Origin: Miniphocaeibacter sp012841535
GTDB lineage: Bacteria > Bacillota > Clostridia > Tissierellales > Peptoniphilaceae
Length of the DNA stretch: 64,000 bases
Direction: 5' to 3' (one strand)
Assembly: GCF_049274025.1 (NCBI RefSeq)
Contig: NZ_JBASRV010000022.1
The notes below the pieces were generated by a model. That model searched no databases. It was not told the DNA's origin and saw nothing but the letters and a program-made list of their open reading frames with translations. Made by a program: the position numbers and the translations under genes. This document shows positions 6,697 through 15,288 of the stretch, piece after piece (positions within the stretch are counted from its first letter, which is position 1; every line of letters begins with the position of its first letter).

Positions 6697-8584
6697 TTAT
6701 TTCCTCCAACTTACTTACTAGTACTTTTTTATCGTCAATATTATCTATAATAAACTCTAAAATTTTTTCAGTTTTATCTATATCTTTATCTGATATTCCT
6801 AAAAGAATAAGCATATCTACTTGTTCACTGTCCCAATTTATATAATTTTCCATTTTTAAAATATAAATAAAGCTATTTATAATTTTTTTAGGATCACCAT
6901 GAGGTAACGCAATTTTATTTTTTAAATAAGTAGTTCCTAGTTTTTCTCTATTTAATACAGTGCCGGTATATTCATTATTTACTAACAGATTATCCTTGGC
7001 TTTATTACACAAATATGAAATTGCTTTTTCTTTATTATCAAATTGATTTTCGAAAACTTTAATTGGTAAATTAGATAAATATAATTTATTCTCATTTGTT
7101 TCAGATTTAGAGTCATAAATAATGTCTATATAGCAATTTGTTATTTTTTTTAATTCTTCTTTTGAAATTACTGGAGATACGATTATAGTTGGTATATTTT
7201 CAAATTTTATATTTACTGTACTTACTATAAAATCTATTGAATTTAAATGATAATCTTCCACTTCTTCAAGGGAAATAATTTCGTAAATATTAATAGATGG
7301 AAGAATCCTTTTTATTTGAGAACTTATTAATGAACTAGTACCTACTCCATTTGGACAAATAAACAAAACTTTTATAGACTCTTTTTTACGCTCAATGGCT
7401 GCTTGAAAATGGAGCATTATAAATGATATTTCATCTTCTGAAATTTCAACATTATAGCCTGATATAAAATCATTTAATGATAACCATACAATTGCATAAA
7501 TGATAGAATACTTTTCCTTTAATTCATCAAGTAATGGATTATCAACTCTAATATTTGACTGAAGTCTATATAGCATTTGGTGAAGATGATTTTTTAAATC
7601 ATTAATTAATTTTAGGTCATTACTTAAAATTATTCCCAAACTTCTTTCAACACTAATAACTAAGTTTTTTATATTTTTTTCAAAATCTTCATTAAAAAAC
7701 TCTAGGCTGTTTAGTCCATTTATTCCTAATCCCATAAAAATATTATTTATAAAATAAATTTCATCTGTTGTAAAATCATGATTTAATTTATCTTTTAATC
7801 TGAAAAGTATTTCATAGGTAAAGGGATATATTTCCATACCTTCAACTTTATTAGATATTAAAGTCTTATTTTTTAAGTTTTTTATTTTTTCCCCTTGTTC
7901 ACTTCGTTTAATTAATGTATATAATGATATTGCTACAATACCTATGTAAAAATTTGAAACTATTAAGTTTTTCTTTTTAAGAATATTCTTTAAGCCATAC
8001 CTTATTTCATTAATCCAACTAATATTAATCCAATCTAAAAATCTATTATTTGATGTAGAAAATTTAAATTTATCTCTATCAGTTAATTGTTCTATTATGA
8101 TTTCTCTTATTAATTGTTGCTTATCCATTTCATTTCCAACAATAAAAGTACCTCTGTTGTCTGAAAGTAGTTTCAATTTAGCTTTTATTAAAATTTTTTT
8201 AATTTCTGATAAATCATTAAAAATAGAACTTTTTGATACATAATACTTTTCGGACAATTTATTATAACTAACAGTATTTTCTTCAATTAATAATTCATAT
8301 AATATATCTAGTTTTCTACTATCAGGATCATATTTTGATATAGATCTATTATCAAAAATATATAAAATTCTATTATCGTTTAAGTATTTTTTATTTAGAA
8401 ATATTTCACTATTTTTTAAGACAATTAAATTATGATAATCTTTTCTTTCAAAAAAATTATTTAAATCAACAATATCATTTCTAATTGTTCTATCTGAAAT
8501 TTTTAGTTTTCCCGATATTTCTACTAAATTAATAGTTTTGCCATTTAAAATTTCAAGTAAAATATACCGTTGCCTATTTTTCAT
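6689..8584 (-). CDS. PRD-containing transcriptional activator with EIIB- and EIIA-like domains (BglG/LicR type)
   Basis: A 631-residue multidomain regulator and first gene of the PTS operon. In order: a DeoR/HTH_11-type helix-turn-helix (residues about 1-60, SDRTIRNDIVDLN), an Mga-like second helix-turn-helix (about 80-145, SKSSIFNDLSEIKK), two PTS regulation domains (about 175-395), an EIIB-like domain with FICPNGVGTSS (about 400-480, Cys present) and a C-terminal EIIA domain with IALPHGDP (about 500-631). Such proteins switch on the adjacent PTS operon according to phosphorylation of the PRD histidines by HPr and EII proteins. The 8-base overlap with the IIA gene supports a dedicated local role. 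Confidence 0.88.
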   Translation of the reverse strand: MKNRQRYILLEILNGKTINLVEISGKLKISDRTIRNDIVDLNNFFERKDYHNLIVLKNSEIFLNKKYLNDNRILYIFDNRSISKYDPDSRKLDILYELLIEENTVSYNKLSEKYYVSKSSIFNDLSEIKKILIKAKLKLLSDNRGTFIVGNEMDKQQLIREIIIEQLTDRDKFKFSTSNNRFLDWINISWINEIRYGLKNILKKKNLIVSNFYIGIVAISLYTLIKRSEQGEKIKNLKNKTLISNKVEGMEIYPFTYEILFRLKDKLNHDFTTDEIYFINNIFMGLGINGLNSLEFFNEDFEKNIKNLVISVERSLGIILSNDLKLINDLKNHLHQMLYRLQSNIRVDNPLLDELKEKYSIIYAIVWLSLNDFISGYNVEISEDEISFIMLHFQAAIERKKESIKVLFICPNGVGTSSLISSQIKRILPSINIYEIISLEEVEDYHLNSIDFIVSTVNIKFENIPTIIVSPVISKEELKKITNCYIDIIYDSKSETNENKLYLSNLPIKVFENQFDNKEKAISYLCNKAKDNLLVNNEYTGTVLNREKLGTTYLKNKIALPHGDPKKIINSFIYILKMENYINWDSEQVDMLILLGISDKDIDKTEKILEFIIDNIDDKKVLVSKLEEING

Positions 8585-8829
8585 TTGTTTCCCCTTTCTA
8601 TTTTGAGTATATAAAATACAATAACTTTAGAAAATTACATTTCTTTTACTAAAAATCCCGAAAAAAATTGAACACCTACCTAATAAGCCTTTAATTTAAC
8701 TATTTTTTCTTTCTTACAACCTCCTAAATTCTAAATCTATTAAAAGCTAAATCTTACATTTCAATATTTCCATCTATGATATAATAACTATAATTTAGAA
8801 AACTCTAACAACTTTTTATAGGAGAACAT

Positions 8830-10437
8830 ATGAACTGGAATAGAAAAGAATTAAAGTTAAGGGCAAAGAAAACCATAAAAAGAAACTATATTCAATATAT
8901 TATTGTATGTTTGGTTATCGCTATTGTTGCTGGTGGTTATACTACTTCTCATTTAAATACGGACTTATTACGAGATTCAGATAAAATTAAACCTCCTGCT
9001 GTTGTAGATAGTGTCGTGAAGATATTAGATGGTTTTGGTATTACAAATCTATATTCTGAACAAGAGGAAGTTATTAATAGAGTTGAAGATAAGTTTAATT
9101 TAAGAAATGCTACTGAAGGTTTTTTTGCTACTATTATTAATAATTCAGGTGCCTCGAGATCCTTTGTTATAGGGCTCTTAAACACTATTAATCAGTTGAT
9201 TTTCAACAACCGTTTTTTACAAAGTACAATTATGATTATTTCTACTATTTTAATAATTTGCTTTTGGCTTTTTATCCAGAATATTTTAATAGTAGGGCAA
9301 AGCAGATTTTTTATTGAAAACAAGAGTTATAGTAATACTAAAATAGACCGTATTCTTTTCATTTATCGTATTGGGAGAATAAGACACACTGCCTATATTA
9401 TGTTTTGTAAGTATATTTTTAATTTCCTATGGTTTTTTACAATTATTGGTGGATTTATTAAATATTACGATTACAAGATGATTCCTTTTATTGTTGCAGA
9501 AAATCCTGAAATTTCAAGAAAAGATGCTTGGAAACTATCTCATGAAATGATGCTTGGAAATAAATGGAAGGCCTTTAAGTTGGATTTATCCTTTTTGATT
9601 TGGCATATTCTTTCTCTTTTAACTTTTGGAATTATAAGATATCTTTATTTAAACCCGTTAATTGGAGCTAGTTATTCAGAGCTTTACTTTGTTCTTAGAG
9701 AGGAAGCAATTAAAAACAAATTACCCTTAAGTGTTTATTTTAACGATAAATACCTAACTAATCCAATAGATAAAACTGCAGAAGTTTATCCTGTTGAATT
9801 ATATACAATACCGGAAAAACATAAAAAGGATTGGCTACAATTAGATTATGACAGAAAGTATAGCCTTACTTCCTATATTTTAATATTTTTCTCCATTGCC
9901 TTTGTTGGATGGATTTGGGAAATTGTTTTACATCTTTTAAAACAGGGAGTTTTTGTTAATAGGGGAACTATGCTTGGACCATGGTTACCGATTTATGGTA
10001 CTGGAACTTTGTTAATGTTGATTTTACTTAAGCCTTTTGTAGAAAAACCATTGGTGCTTTTCCCTTCTGCTATGGTTATTTGTGGAGTTTTAGAGTATTT
10101 CACCTCTTGGGCACTGGAAAAACTATTTAATACTACTTGGTGGAATTATAAAAATGTATTTTTTAATATTAATGGCCGTGTTTGTTTTGAAGGTTTGTTA
10201 TTTTTTGCCATTGGAGGTTTTTTAATAATTTACTTTATTGCACCTTTAATTGATGAATTTTTGCAATATATTCCTATTAAAATAAAAAGAATCACTTGTT
10301 TGATTTTAATCCTTCTCTTTACTTTAGATTTATCTCAAAGTGTAACTAACCCTAATACAGGAAAGGGAATTTCCCGTACTATTTCCTATAATCAACTATA
10401 TGAAAATAAAGAAAGCCTTAGTTTAAATGAAAACTAA
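8830..10437 (+). CDS. DUF975-like domain fused to a putative ABC-transporter type IV (CmpB) membrane domain
   Basis: A 535-residue membrane protein in two parts. Residues 1-300 resemble DUF975 proteins: a basic start RKELKLRAKKTIKRNY, a first membrane helix at about 17-35, and further helices including the ISRKDAWKLSHEMMLG segment. Residues about 340-520 match the putative ABC-transporter type IV family (PF06541), with FVGWIWEIVLHL, NRGTMLGPWLPIYG and ALEKLFNTTWWNY. The function of both families is undefined despite the transporter name. AGGAG precedes ATG 8830, and TATAAT at 8780-8785 is a likely -10. It is a single-gene unit ending convergently with the sirtuin gene. Confidence 0.75.
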   Translation: MNWNRKELKLRAKKTIKRNYIQYIIVCLVIAIVAGGYTTSHLNTDLLRDSDKIKPPAVVDSVVKILDGFGITNLYSEQEEVINRVEDKFNLRNATEGFFATIINNSGASRSFVIGLLNTINQLIFNNRFLQSTIMIISTILIICFWLFIQNILIVGQSRFFIENKSYSNTKIDRILFIYRIGRIRHTAYIMFCKYIFNFLWFFTIIGGFIKYYDYKMIPFIVAENPEISRKDAWKLSHEMMLGNKWKAFKLDLSFLIWHILSLLTFGIIRYLYLNPLIGASYSELYFVLREEAIKNKLPLSVYFNDKYLTNPIDKTAEVYPVELYTIPEKHKKDWLQLDYDRKYSLTSYILIFFSIAFVGWIWEIVLHLLKQGVFVNRGTMLGPWLPIYGTGTLLMLILLKPFVEKPLVLFPSAMVICGVLEYFTSWALEKLFNTTWWNYKNVFFNINGRVCFEGLLFFAIGGFLIIYFIAPLIDEFLQYIPIKIKRITCLILILLFTLDLSQSVTNPNTGKGISRTISYNQLYENKESLSLNEN

Positions 10438-10442
10438 GGCTT
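10413..10442. terminator. Shared hairpin over the ends of two convergent genes
   Basis: AAGCCTTAGTTT (10413-10424) pairs perfectly with AAACTAAGGCTT (10431-10442) around a six-base loop. The stem lies inside the last codons of the plus-strand gene and reaches the stop codon of the minus-strand sirtuin gene. The T tract is weak on both sides, so termination efficiency is uncertain. Confidence 0.6.
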
Positions 10443-11292
10443 ATATATTGTTTAAATCCTCTAGAACCTTTCCAATGTCCTCTTCTATAGAAATTGTTCT
10501 ATTTTTTATTTCTTTAGGAGTAAAATAATTATCCATATTTAGAGTTGCATAAACAGAGTTAGGGTTTTTAGCAGTCATTATTCTAAAGGGATATTTTATT
10601 ATTCCAGGAGTATTGTATCCTACTCCTATTTCCAAGTATACTATTTTTGAATTAATATTATCTTCTCTAAATTTCAAGTATCTTTTAGAAGCTTCCTGCC
10701 ATTTTCCATCTTCTACAAATTTATCGTCTACTCTTAAATTCATAGTTAAGGGCGCATTACAGTAAGGGCAATAGGGTATTAATTCTTTTGGAATTTTCAT
10801 ATTTTTTTGTTCTTTTACCATAAGTCTAACCCTTTCTTCATTGTTAAAGGTTTCCATTTTACAAGGTATTGAACATTGCCAAAGACCATAATCACCTTGG
10901 GTACAAAACAATCTGTCCTTGTTAAAACCGGATTTTTGAAACATATGATCTACATTTGTAGTTATTACAAAATAGTTTTTATTTTCCACTAATTTTAATA
11001 AATCCCTGTATGGCTTTCCAACTTCTGCATCATACCTATTTAAAAGAATGTGCCTACTCCAATAGGCCCAGTATTCTTCTAAACTTTTAAAGGGATAAAA
11101 CCCAGCTGAATACATATCTGTTAATTTATACTTTTTAATAAAATCAGAAAAATTATTGGTAAATCTTTCTCCACTATACTTTAAACCGGCAGCAGTGGAT
11201 AAACCGGAGCCTGCTCCAATTAATATAGCATCTGCCCTATTAATTTTATTTTTTAATTCCTTTAGTCTTTCTACATATTCAATATTATCCAT
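10441..11292 (-). CDS. Sir2-family protein resembling class M sirtuins (SirTM)
   Basis: A 283-residue Sir2-fold protein. The NAD-binding loop is GAGSGLSTAAGL (residues 27-38) followed by RF; TTNVDHMFQKSGF is at 111-123; a zinc ribbon is formed by Cys140, Cys144, Cys175 and Cys178. The position of the catalytic histidine of ordinary deacetylases holds Gln132 (TQGDYG). That substitution, with DMYSAGF and YWAYWSR (residues 59-80), is the mark of macrodomain-linked class M sirtuins, which ADP-ribosylate lipoyl-type carrier proteins. No macrodomain, GcvH-like or lipoate-ligase gene lies nearby. Instead it follows a MerR gene by 16 bases and is probably cotranscribed with it. The activity is inferred from the family. 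Confidence 0.82.
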   Translation of the reverse strand: MDNIEYVERLKELKNKINRADAILIGAGSGLSTAAGLKYSGERFTNNFSDFIKKYKLTDMYSAGFYPFKSLEEYWAYWSRHILLNRYDAEVGKPYRDLLKLVENKNYFVITTNVDHMFQKSGFNKDRLFCTQGDYGLWQCSIPCKMETFNNEERVRLMVKEQKNMKIPKELIPYCPYCNAPLTMNLRVDDKFVEDGKWQEASKRYLKFREDNINSKIVYLEIGVGYNTPGIIKYPFRIMTAKNPNSVYATLNMDNYFTPKEIKNRTISIEEDIGKVLEDLNNI

Positions 11293-11308
11293 AAAAATGT
11301 CCTTTATC

Positions 11309-12115
11309 CTATTCTTTTATTAAAACTTGAATTTCCGTTAAATACTCTTCTTCTATTTCCGTATACCTTGTGTCTATATAGTAAAGTTCATAAATCCTAT
11401 TATCTAATTTAAGATTTTTATTTTTTGCAAATTCAAAAATTTTCTCTAAGTTATTTTTAAGTTTTTTATAACTTCCCTTATATCTATAACAAAGGTAAGG
11501 TCCCTTTGGTAAAAATTCTCCAGTATTTCCATTGTTATTTTCCTGTAACATAAAAACCGTCTTATATTTTCCTACTATACCGTCCTTTATATCTTCTTTA
11601 AGCATACTGGCACCAATTTCATAATTTTCAAACTGATGTAGTTTAAAACCATGTTGTTTTTGAAGAAATCTTATTGAAAAATCCACTTCTTCATCTAGGG
11701 AAACATCTGTTTCTAATTGAATTATTTTTCTACTTTCCAAGTCCTTAATTTCAAATTCCCCTATGGGCATTTTTCTATATAGGTTTAAATTTTCTATTTG
11801 AATTTGTAATAATTTTCTTTGTTGTTCTAGTTCTTCTATTTCCTCTTCTACTATTTTATTCTGCTTGTTAAGTAGATTGTATGTATTTGATATGGACAAA
11901 TCCTCTAGATATTCTTTTATTTCCGACAATGAAAAATGCAGTTTTCTTAAATCTGCTATTATGTTTAATTTGTAAATATCTTTAGCACTATATAATCTAT
12001 AATTATTTTCGCCACGTTTAGGTTTTATTAAGCCGATTTTTTCATAATATCTTAAAGAATCTATTCCAATATTAAATAATGTTGAAATTTCCTTAATTTT
12101 AAAATATTTTTCCAT
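11309..12115 (-). CDS. MerR-family regulator with a C-terminal effector-binding (GyrI/BmrR-like) domain
   Basis: A 268-residue regulator. Residues 1-70 are a MerR winged helix (KEISTLFNIGIDSLRYYEKIGLI, here cited only as a family hallmark at residues 7-29). A coiled coil follows at about 80-115 (NKIVEEEIEELEQQRKLLQ). The rest, about 120-268, looks like the BmrR/GyrI-type domain that binds amphipathic small molecules, with PYLCYRYKGSY near residue 205. It sits first in a two-gene unit with the sirtuin and is divergent from a YitT-family gene. The intergenic region has a MerR-style promoter pointing to that gene. The ligand is unknown. Confidence 0.85.
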   Translation of the reverse strand: MEKYFKIKEISTLFNIGIDSLRYYEKIGLIKPKRGENNYRLYSAKDIYKLNIIADLRKLHFSLSEIKEYLEDLSISNTYNLLNKQNKIVEEEIEELEQQRKLLQIQIENLNLYRKMPIGEFEIKDLESRKIIQLETDVSLDEEVDFSIRFLQKQHGFKLHQFENYEIGASMLKEDIKDGIVGKYKTVFMLQENNNGNTGEFLPKGPYLCYRYKGSYKKLKNNLEKIFEFAKNKNLKLDNRIYELYYIDTRYTEIEEEYLTEIQVLIKE

Positions 12116-12124
12116 AGCCCCCCC

Positions 12125-12155
12125 TTGACCCTAGTACTATACTATAGTTTATCAT
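12125..12155 (+). promoter_or_regulatory. MerR-type promoter and operator driving the YitT-family gene
   Basis: TTGACC (12125-12130) and TATCAT (12150-12155) are separated by 19 bases, the over-long spacer that MerR proteins correct by twisting DNA. Within the spacer is the dyad ACTATA-C-TATAGT (12136-12148). The layout predicts that the adjacent MerR protein activates the plus-strand gene at 12176 and also sits on its own promoter. Confidence 0.65.
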
Positions 12156-12175
12156 AAGATTCGAGGTGATTTTTA

Positions 12176-12823
12176 ATGATTTTAAAAGATTGGAAAAATG
12201 AACTAAAAAAAGTATTTCCAATTAGTTTAGTAATAAAAATATTTTTAGGAGCTATTATTTTATCCTTTGGCATATATAATATTCATGAACAATCTTCTGT
12301 TACAGAAGGAGGCGTTATTGGCTTAAATTTATTGGTACATCATTGGTTTGGAATTTCTGTTGCATATATAACACCTGTTTTAGATATAACCTGTTACTTG
12401 TTAGGTTTAAAATACCTTGGCAAAAGATTTTTAGTAGTATCTCTTTTTTCTACTATGCTATTTTCAGGATTTTATAAGTTCTGGGAATTATTTCCACCAA
12501 TTTTCCCTAACTTGGAAAATCATATGTTAGTTGCCGCAATTTTAGGTGGTTTATTCGTAGGTGTTGGTGCAGGACTTATTGTAAGCTCCGGAGGTAGCAG
12601 TGGCGGAGACGACGCTTTAGCTTTAGTTATTAGTAAAAAGTTTAATTTTAAAATATCCTCTGCCTATCTCTTTACAGATATTTCCGTTTTACTACTTAGC
12701 CTATCCTATATACCATTAGGAAAAATTTTCTTTTCATTAATTACCGTTACTATATCCTCCTATACTATTGATTATATAAATAGCTTAAGTAAACAAACTG
12801 AAGTTTCATCTATAGAGGCATAA
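12176..12823 (+). CDS. YitT/DUF161-family membrane protein, short form
   Basis: A 215-residue membrane protein with five to six hydrophobic segments. It shows the family signatures SVTEGGVIGLNLL (about residues 41-53) and GAGLIVSSGGSSGGDDALAL (about 131-150, the YitT glycine-rich loop). The C-terminal DUF2179 domain of full-length YitT proteins is absent; the gene ends soon after the last helix. GAGGTGAT precedes the ATG. The promoter upstream looks MerR-controlled, tying expression to the same signal as the MerR-sirtuin unit. Transport function is suspected for the family, but no substrate is established. Confidence 0.82.
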   Translation: MILKDWKNELKKVFPISLVIKIFLGAIILSFGIYNIHEQSSVTEGGVIGLNLLVHHWFGISVAYITPVLDITCYLLGLKYLGKRFLVVSLFSTMLFSGFYKFWELFPPIFPNLENHMLVAAILGGLFVGVGAGLIVSSGGSSGGDDALALVISKKFNFKISSAYLFTDISVLLLSLSYIPLGKIFFSLITVTISSYTIDYINSLSKQTEVSSIEA

Positions 12824-12843
12824 TAATTTTTATAAATTTTCAT

Positions 12844-12879
12844 AAAAATATAGACATAAATTAATATGTCTATATTTTT
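12844..12879 (+). terminator. Terminator between YitT and ZIP genes
   Basis: A perfect 15-bp stem (AAAAATATAGACATA with its complement) and a six-base loop end in a T run. The genes on either side converge, and the A/T flanks suit both directions. Confidence 0.85.
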
Positions 12880-12937
12880 TATTTATTCTATTTTCTTTTT
12901 ACCTAATAATCTAAATTTTTTACAAAATAATATTAGA

Positions 12938-13714
12938 TTATCCTAAGGCTACATCAAGAACCATCATTATAGCAAATCCTACGGAAAAACCTATAACTCC
13001 TATATTACTGTGCTCCCCTCTTGATGCTTCTGGAATTAACTCCTCTACTACAACATATATCATTGCACCTGCTGCAAAGGACAGTAAATAAGGTAAAACT
13101 GGCTCTACTAATGATGCTGCTAATATTGTTAAAGCTGCACCAATAGGTTCAACTACTCCACTTAATACCCCGTAAACAAATGATTTGTTTTTAGAAAATC
13201 CTTCATTTCTTAAGGGCATTGAAATAATTGCACCTTCCGGGAAATTTTGTATAGCTATTCCAATTGCAAGTGTTAAGGCTGCTGAAAATGTAATAGCTGT
13301 ATTTCCTGCAGTGTAACCTGCAAATAAAACTCCAACTGCCATACCTTCCGGTATATTGTGTAATGTTACTGCAAGCATTAACATTGCACTTTTCTTTAAT
13401 GTTGTCTCTGGTCCTTCTGGTTCATCATCATTAACATGAAGATGAGGTATAATGTTGTCTAATAATAACAAGAATAAAACTCCTAAAAGTAAACCTGTTA
13501 CTGCCGGAATAAAAGATAATTTCCCCATTCCTTCTGACATATCCATTGCTGGTATTAAAAGGGACCAAACTGACGCTGCTACCATTACTCCACCGGCAAA
13601 TCCAAGTAAAGCCTTTTGAAGATTTTCGTTCATTTTATCCTTCATAAAATAAACACAACCAGCTCCTAAAGATGTACCTAAGAATGGTATAAATAAAACT
13701 GCTAACAATTCCAT
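12938..13714 (-). CDS. ZIP-family divalent metal transporter
   Basis: A 258-residue membrane protein with eight predicted helices. The metal-site helices carry HNIPEGMAVG (about residues 118-127) and NFPEGAIISMP (about 157-167), the hallmark of ZIP/ZupT importers. A short histidine- and acid-rich loop, HLHVNDDEPEGPE (about 91-103), lies between helices 3 and 4 as usual. The N-terminus LAVLFIPFLGTSLGAG fits the GufA-like subgroup. It probably moves zinc, iron or manganese into the cytoplasm. GGAGG precedes ATG 13714. No metal-regulator site is recognisable upstream. Confidence 0.9.
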   Translation of the reverse strand: MELLAVLFIPFLGTSLGAGCVYFMKDKMNENLQKALLGFAGGVMVAASVWSLLIPAMDMSEGMGKLSFIPAVTGLLLGVLFLLLLDNIIPHLHVNDDEPEGPETTLKKSAMLMLAVTLHNIPEGMAVGVLFAGYTAGNTAITFSAALTLAIGIAIQNFPEGAIISMPLRNEGFSKNKSFVYGVLSGVVEPIGAALTILAASLVEPVLPYLLSFAAGAMIYVVVEELIPEASRGEHSNIGVIGFSVGFAIMMVLDVALG

Positions 13715-13904
13715 AAAACTACCTCCAAAAAAATATATATAAATACTTTTTATATCTATCCCATATTCTAGTATTCAAACAAAGTCTAAATACATAGTGT
13801 TTTATTATACTCCTAATTTTTTCTTATTTCAATCCAATAATTAATTGTATTTTACTCTTAAGCAATAACTATTTTCTAACTCCGTTTTTTCTTTCCCAAT
13901 AAAA

Positions 13905-13932
13905 AAGGATGGAAACTTTACTTTCCACCCTT
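13905..13932 (-). terminator. Terminator after the baeRF-like gene
   Basis: A stem pairing AAGGATGGAAA with TTTCCACCCTT (one mismatch) around a six-base loop, followed on the minus strand by a run of six T residues. Confidence 0.75.
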
Positions 13933-13958
13933 GAAAATTTAATTTTAAAAATATATTT

Positions 13959-15080
13959 TTAGTACCTATAAATTGCTGCTACACCTGTATCATCAGGCAT
14001 TTTTTCTTTAGGTAAAATAACCACTTCACCTTTAGCCTTTAAAACCAATTCTGCAATGTCATCTAAAACATCATCGGTTTCAACATCTTCTAAAGGCATT
14101 TCCTTAATTTCTTTTGTTTCCATATCAACAATTCCAGGTAAAATCTTGTCAGATTCTATTAAAATAGTATCTATCCTACCTTCAACAGCCTTTTTAACAA
14201 CATCGTTTAGGTTGGCACTGGCATTTCCTTTAGACTTGCCATTGTTAAACATGTTAACCAGTTTTTCTGTTCTGTCTAAATATATTTTTTCTATTATCTT
14301 CCAAGCTTCTTCCTTAATTGCATCTAGGTCCATTGCCTCAAAGTCCTTGTCTATTCCCTTATCAACAAGTAATTTATTGTTTGTTAATTTTCTAAACTCA
14401 CCTTGATATTGAGGCAGTGCTACTAAAACCAAAGGTGCTCCTGTTGGCTTTATGTAATTTTCCCAAATATATCTATCAACATTTCTAAGGTATTTTTCTG
14501 TTTCTTTTTTTACCTCATCTCTATTACTACCGGTTGAATACATGGCTTTTCCATCTTTACTCATATCAATAGTAGTTAAACGATACTCTTCTGTAATTTC
14601 ATCAGGCATATTTTTTGGTGATTCTATTTCTGTTAAACCATATCTATCACCATAAAATAATTTGAAATTATGTCTATTAATGCCAAGTACATAATATTTA
14701 TCAACAGATTGATAAACCCTTATTAGTGGCTTAATGTGAAAACTATTAGATACTACAGTTAATTCTTTAATATCTCTAAATAGATTGTAGATTATACAAT
14801 GCTCCCTATTTAAAAATATAGCTACAGCATCTCTTGTCCTATTCCAAAAAACCATATCTTGTTCCAGGTCATAAAGGGGTGATAAAATTTCCTCTACTTC
14901 TTTTTTAGAAAACTTTTGTAATAAACTTCTTTCTGCCTTTTGAATTTGGTTCTTAAACATTATTCTGTCTTTTTGTATATCCATTTTGTATCTATGAGAT
15001 GGCATATATATGGATATACAAACATCTCCTCTTTCATACAAAACATCATTAGGAAAATCTTGAACTATTTTATATTTCAT
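13959..15080 (-). CDS. Bacterial archaeo-eukaryotic release factor-like (baeRF family 3) protein
   Basis: A 373-residue soluble protein. It begins with a beta-rich segment ending in the conserved ISIYMPSHR (about residues 22-30), has a central RNase H-like fold region with RVYQSVDKYYVLGINRH, and ends in GVAAIYRY. The C-terminal GxAAIxRY and the PTGAPLVLVALPQYQGEFR stretch (about 211-229) are what is seen in the baeRF group, distant relatives of eRF1/aRF1. Their biological role is unproven; a link with ribosome or RNA stress has been proposed. GAGGTGATG precedes the ATG. It stands alone with its own terminator. Confidence 0.7.
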   Translation of the reverse strand: MKYKIVQDFPNDVLYERGDVCISIYMPSHRYKMDIQKDRIMFKNQIQKAERSLLQKFSKKEVEEILSPLYDLEQDMVFWNRTRDAVAIFLNREHCIIYNLFRDIKELTVVSNSFHIKPLIRVYQSVDKYYVLGINRHNFKLFYGDRYGLTEIESPKNMPDEITEEYRLTTIDMSKDGKAMYSTGSNRDEVKKETEKYLRNVDRYIWENYIKPTGAPLVLVALPQYQGEFRKLTNNKLLVDKGIDKDFEAMDLDAIKEEAWKIIEKIYLDRTEKLVNMFNNGKSKGNASANLNDVVKKAVEGRIDTILIESDKILPGIVDMETKEIKEMPLEDVETDDVLDDIAELVLKAKGEVVILPKEKMPDDTGVAAIYRY

Positions 15081-15288
15081 GTCATCACCTCTTATATATT
15101 AGTTCCTATATTATATCTACCTGTTTTTATAGGTCCTAAAACATATTTTTTGTTTTTTATTTAAAAAATATCTTAAAAAACAATATAAACCTTAACAATT
15201 TTCTCTTTATAATATAAACTATGTTATATATTTGCCTTTGATTATTATTGAATTTGGTAATAATCATTAGGTAATTTTTTATAGGTGT

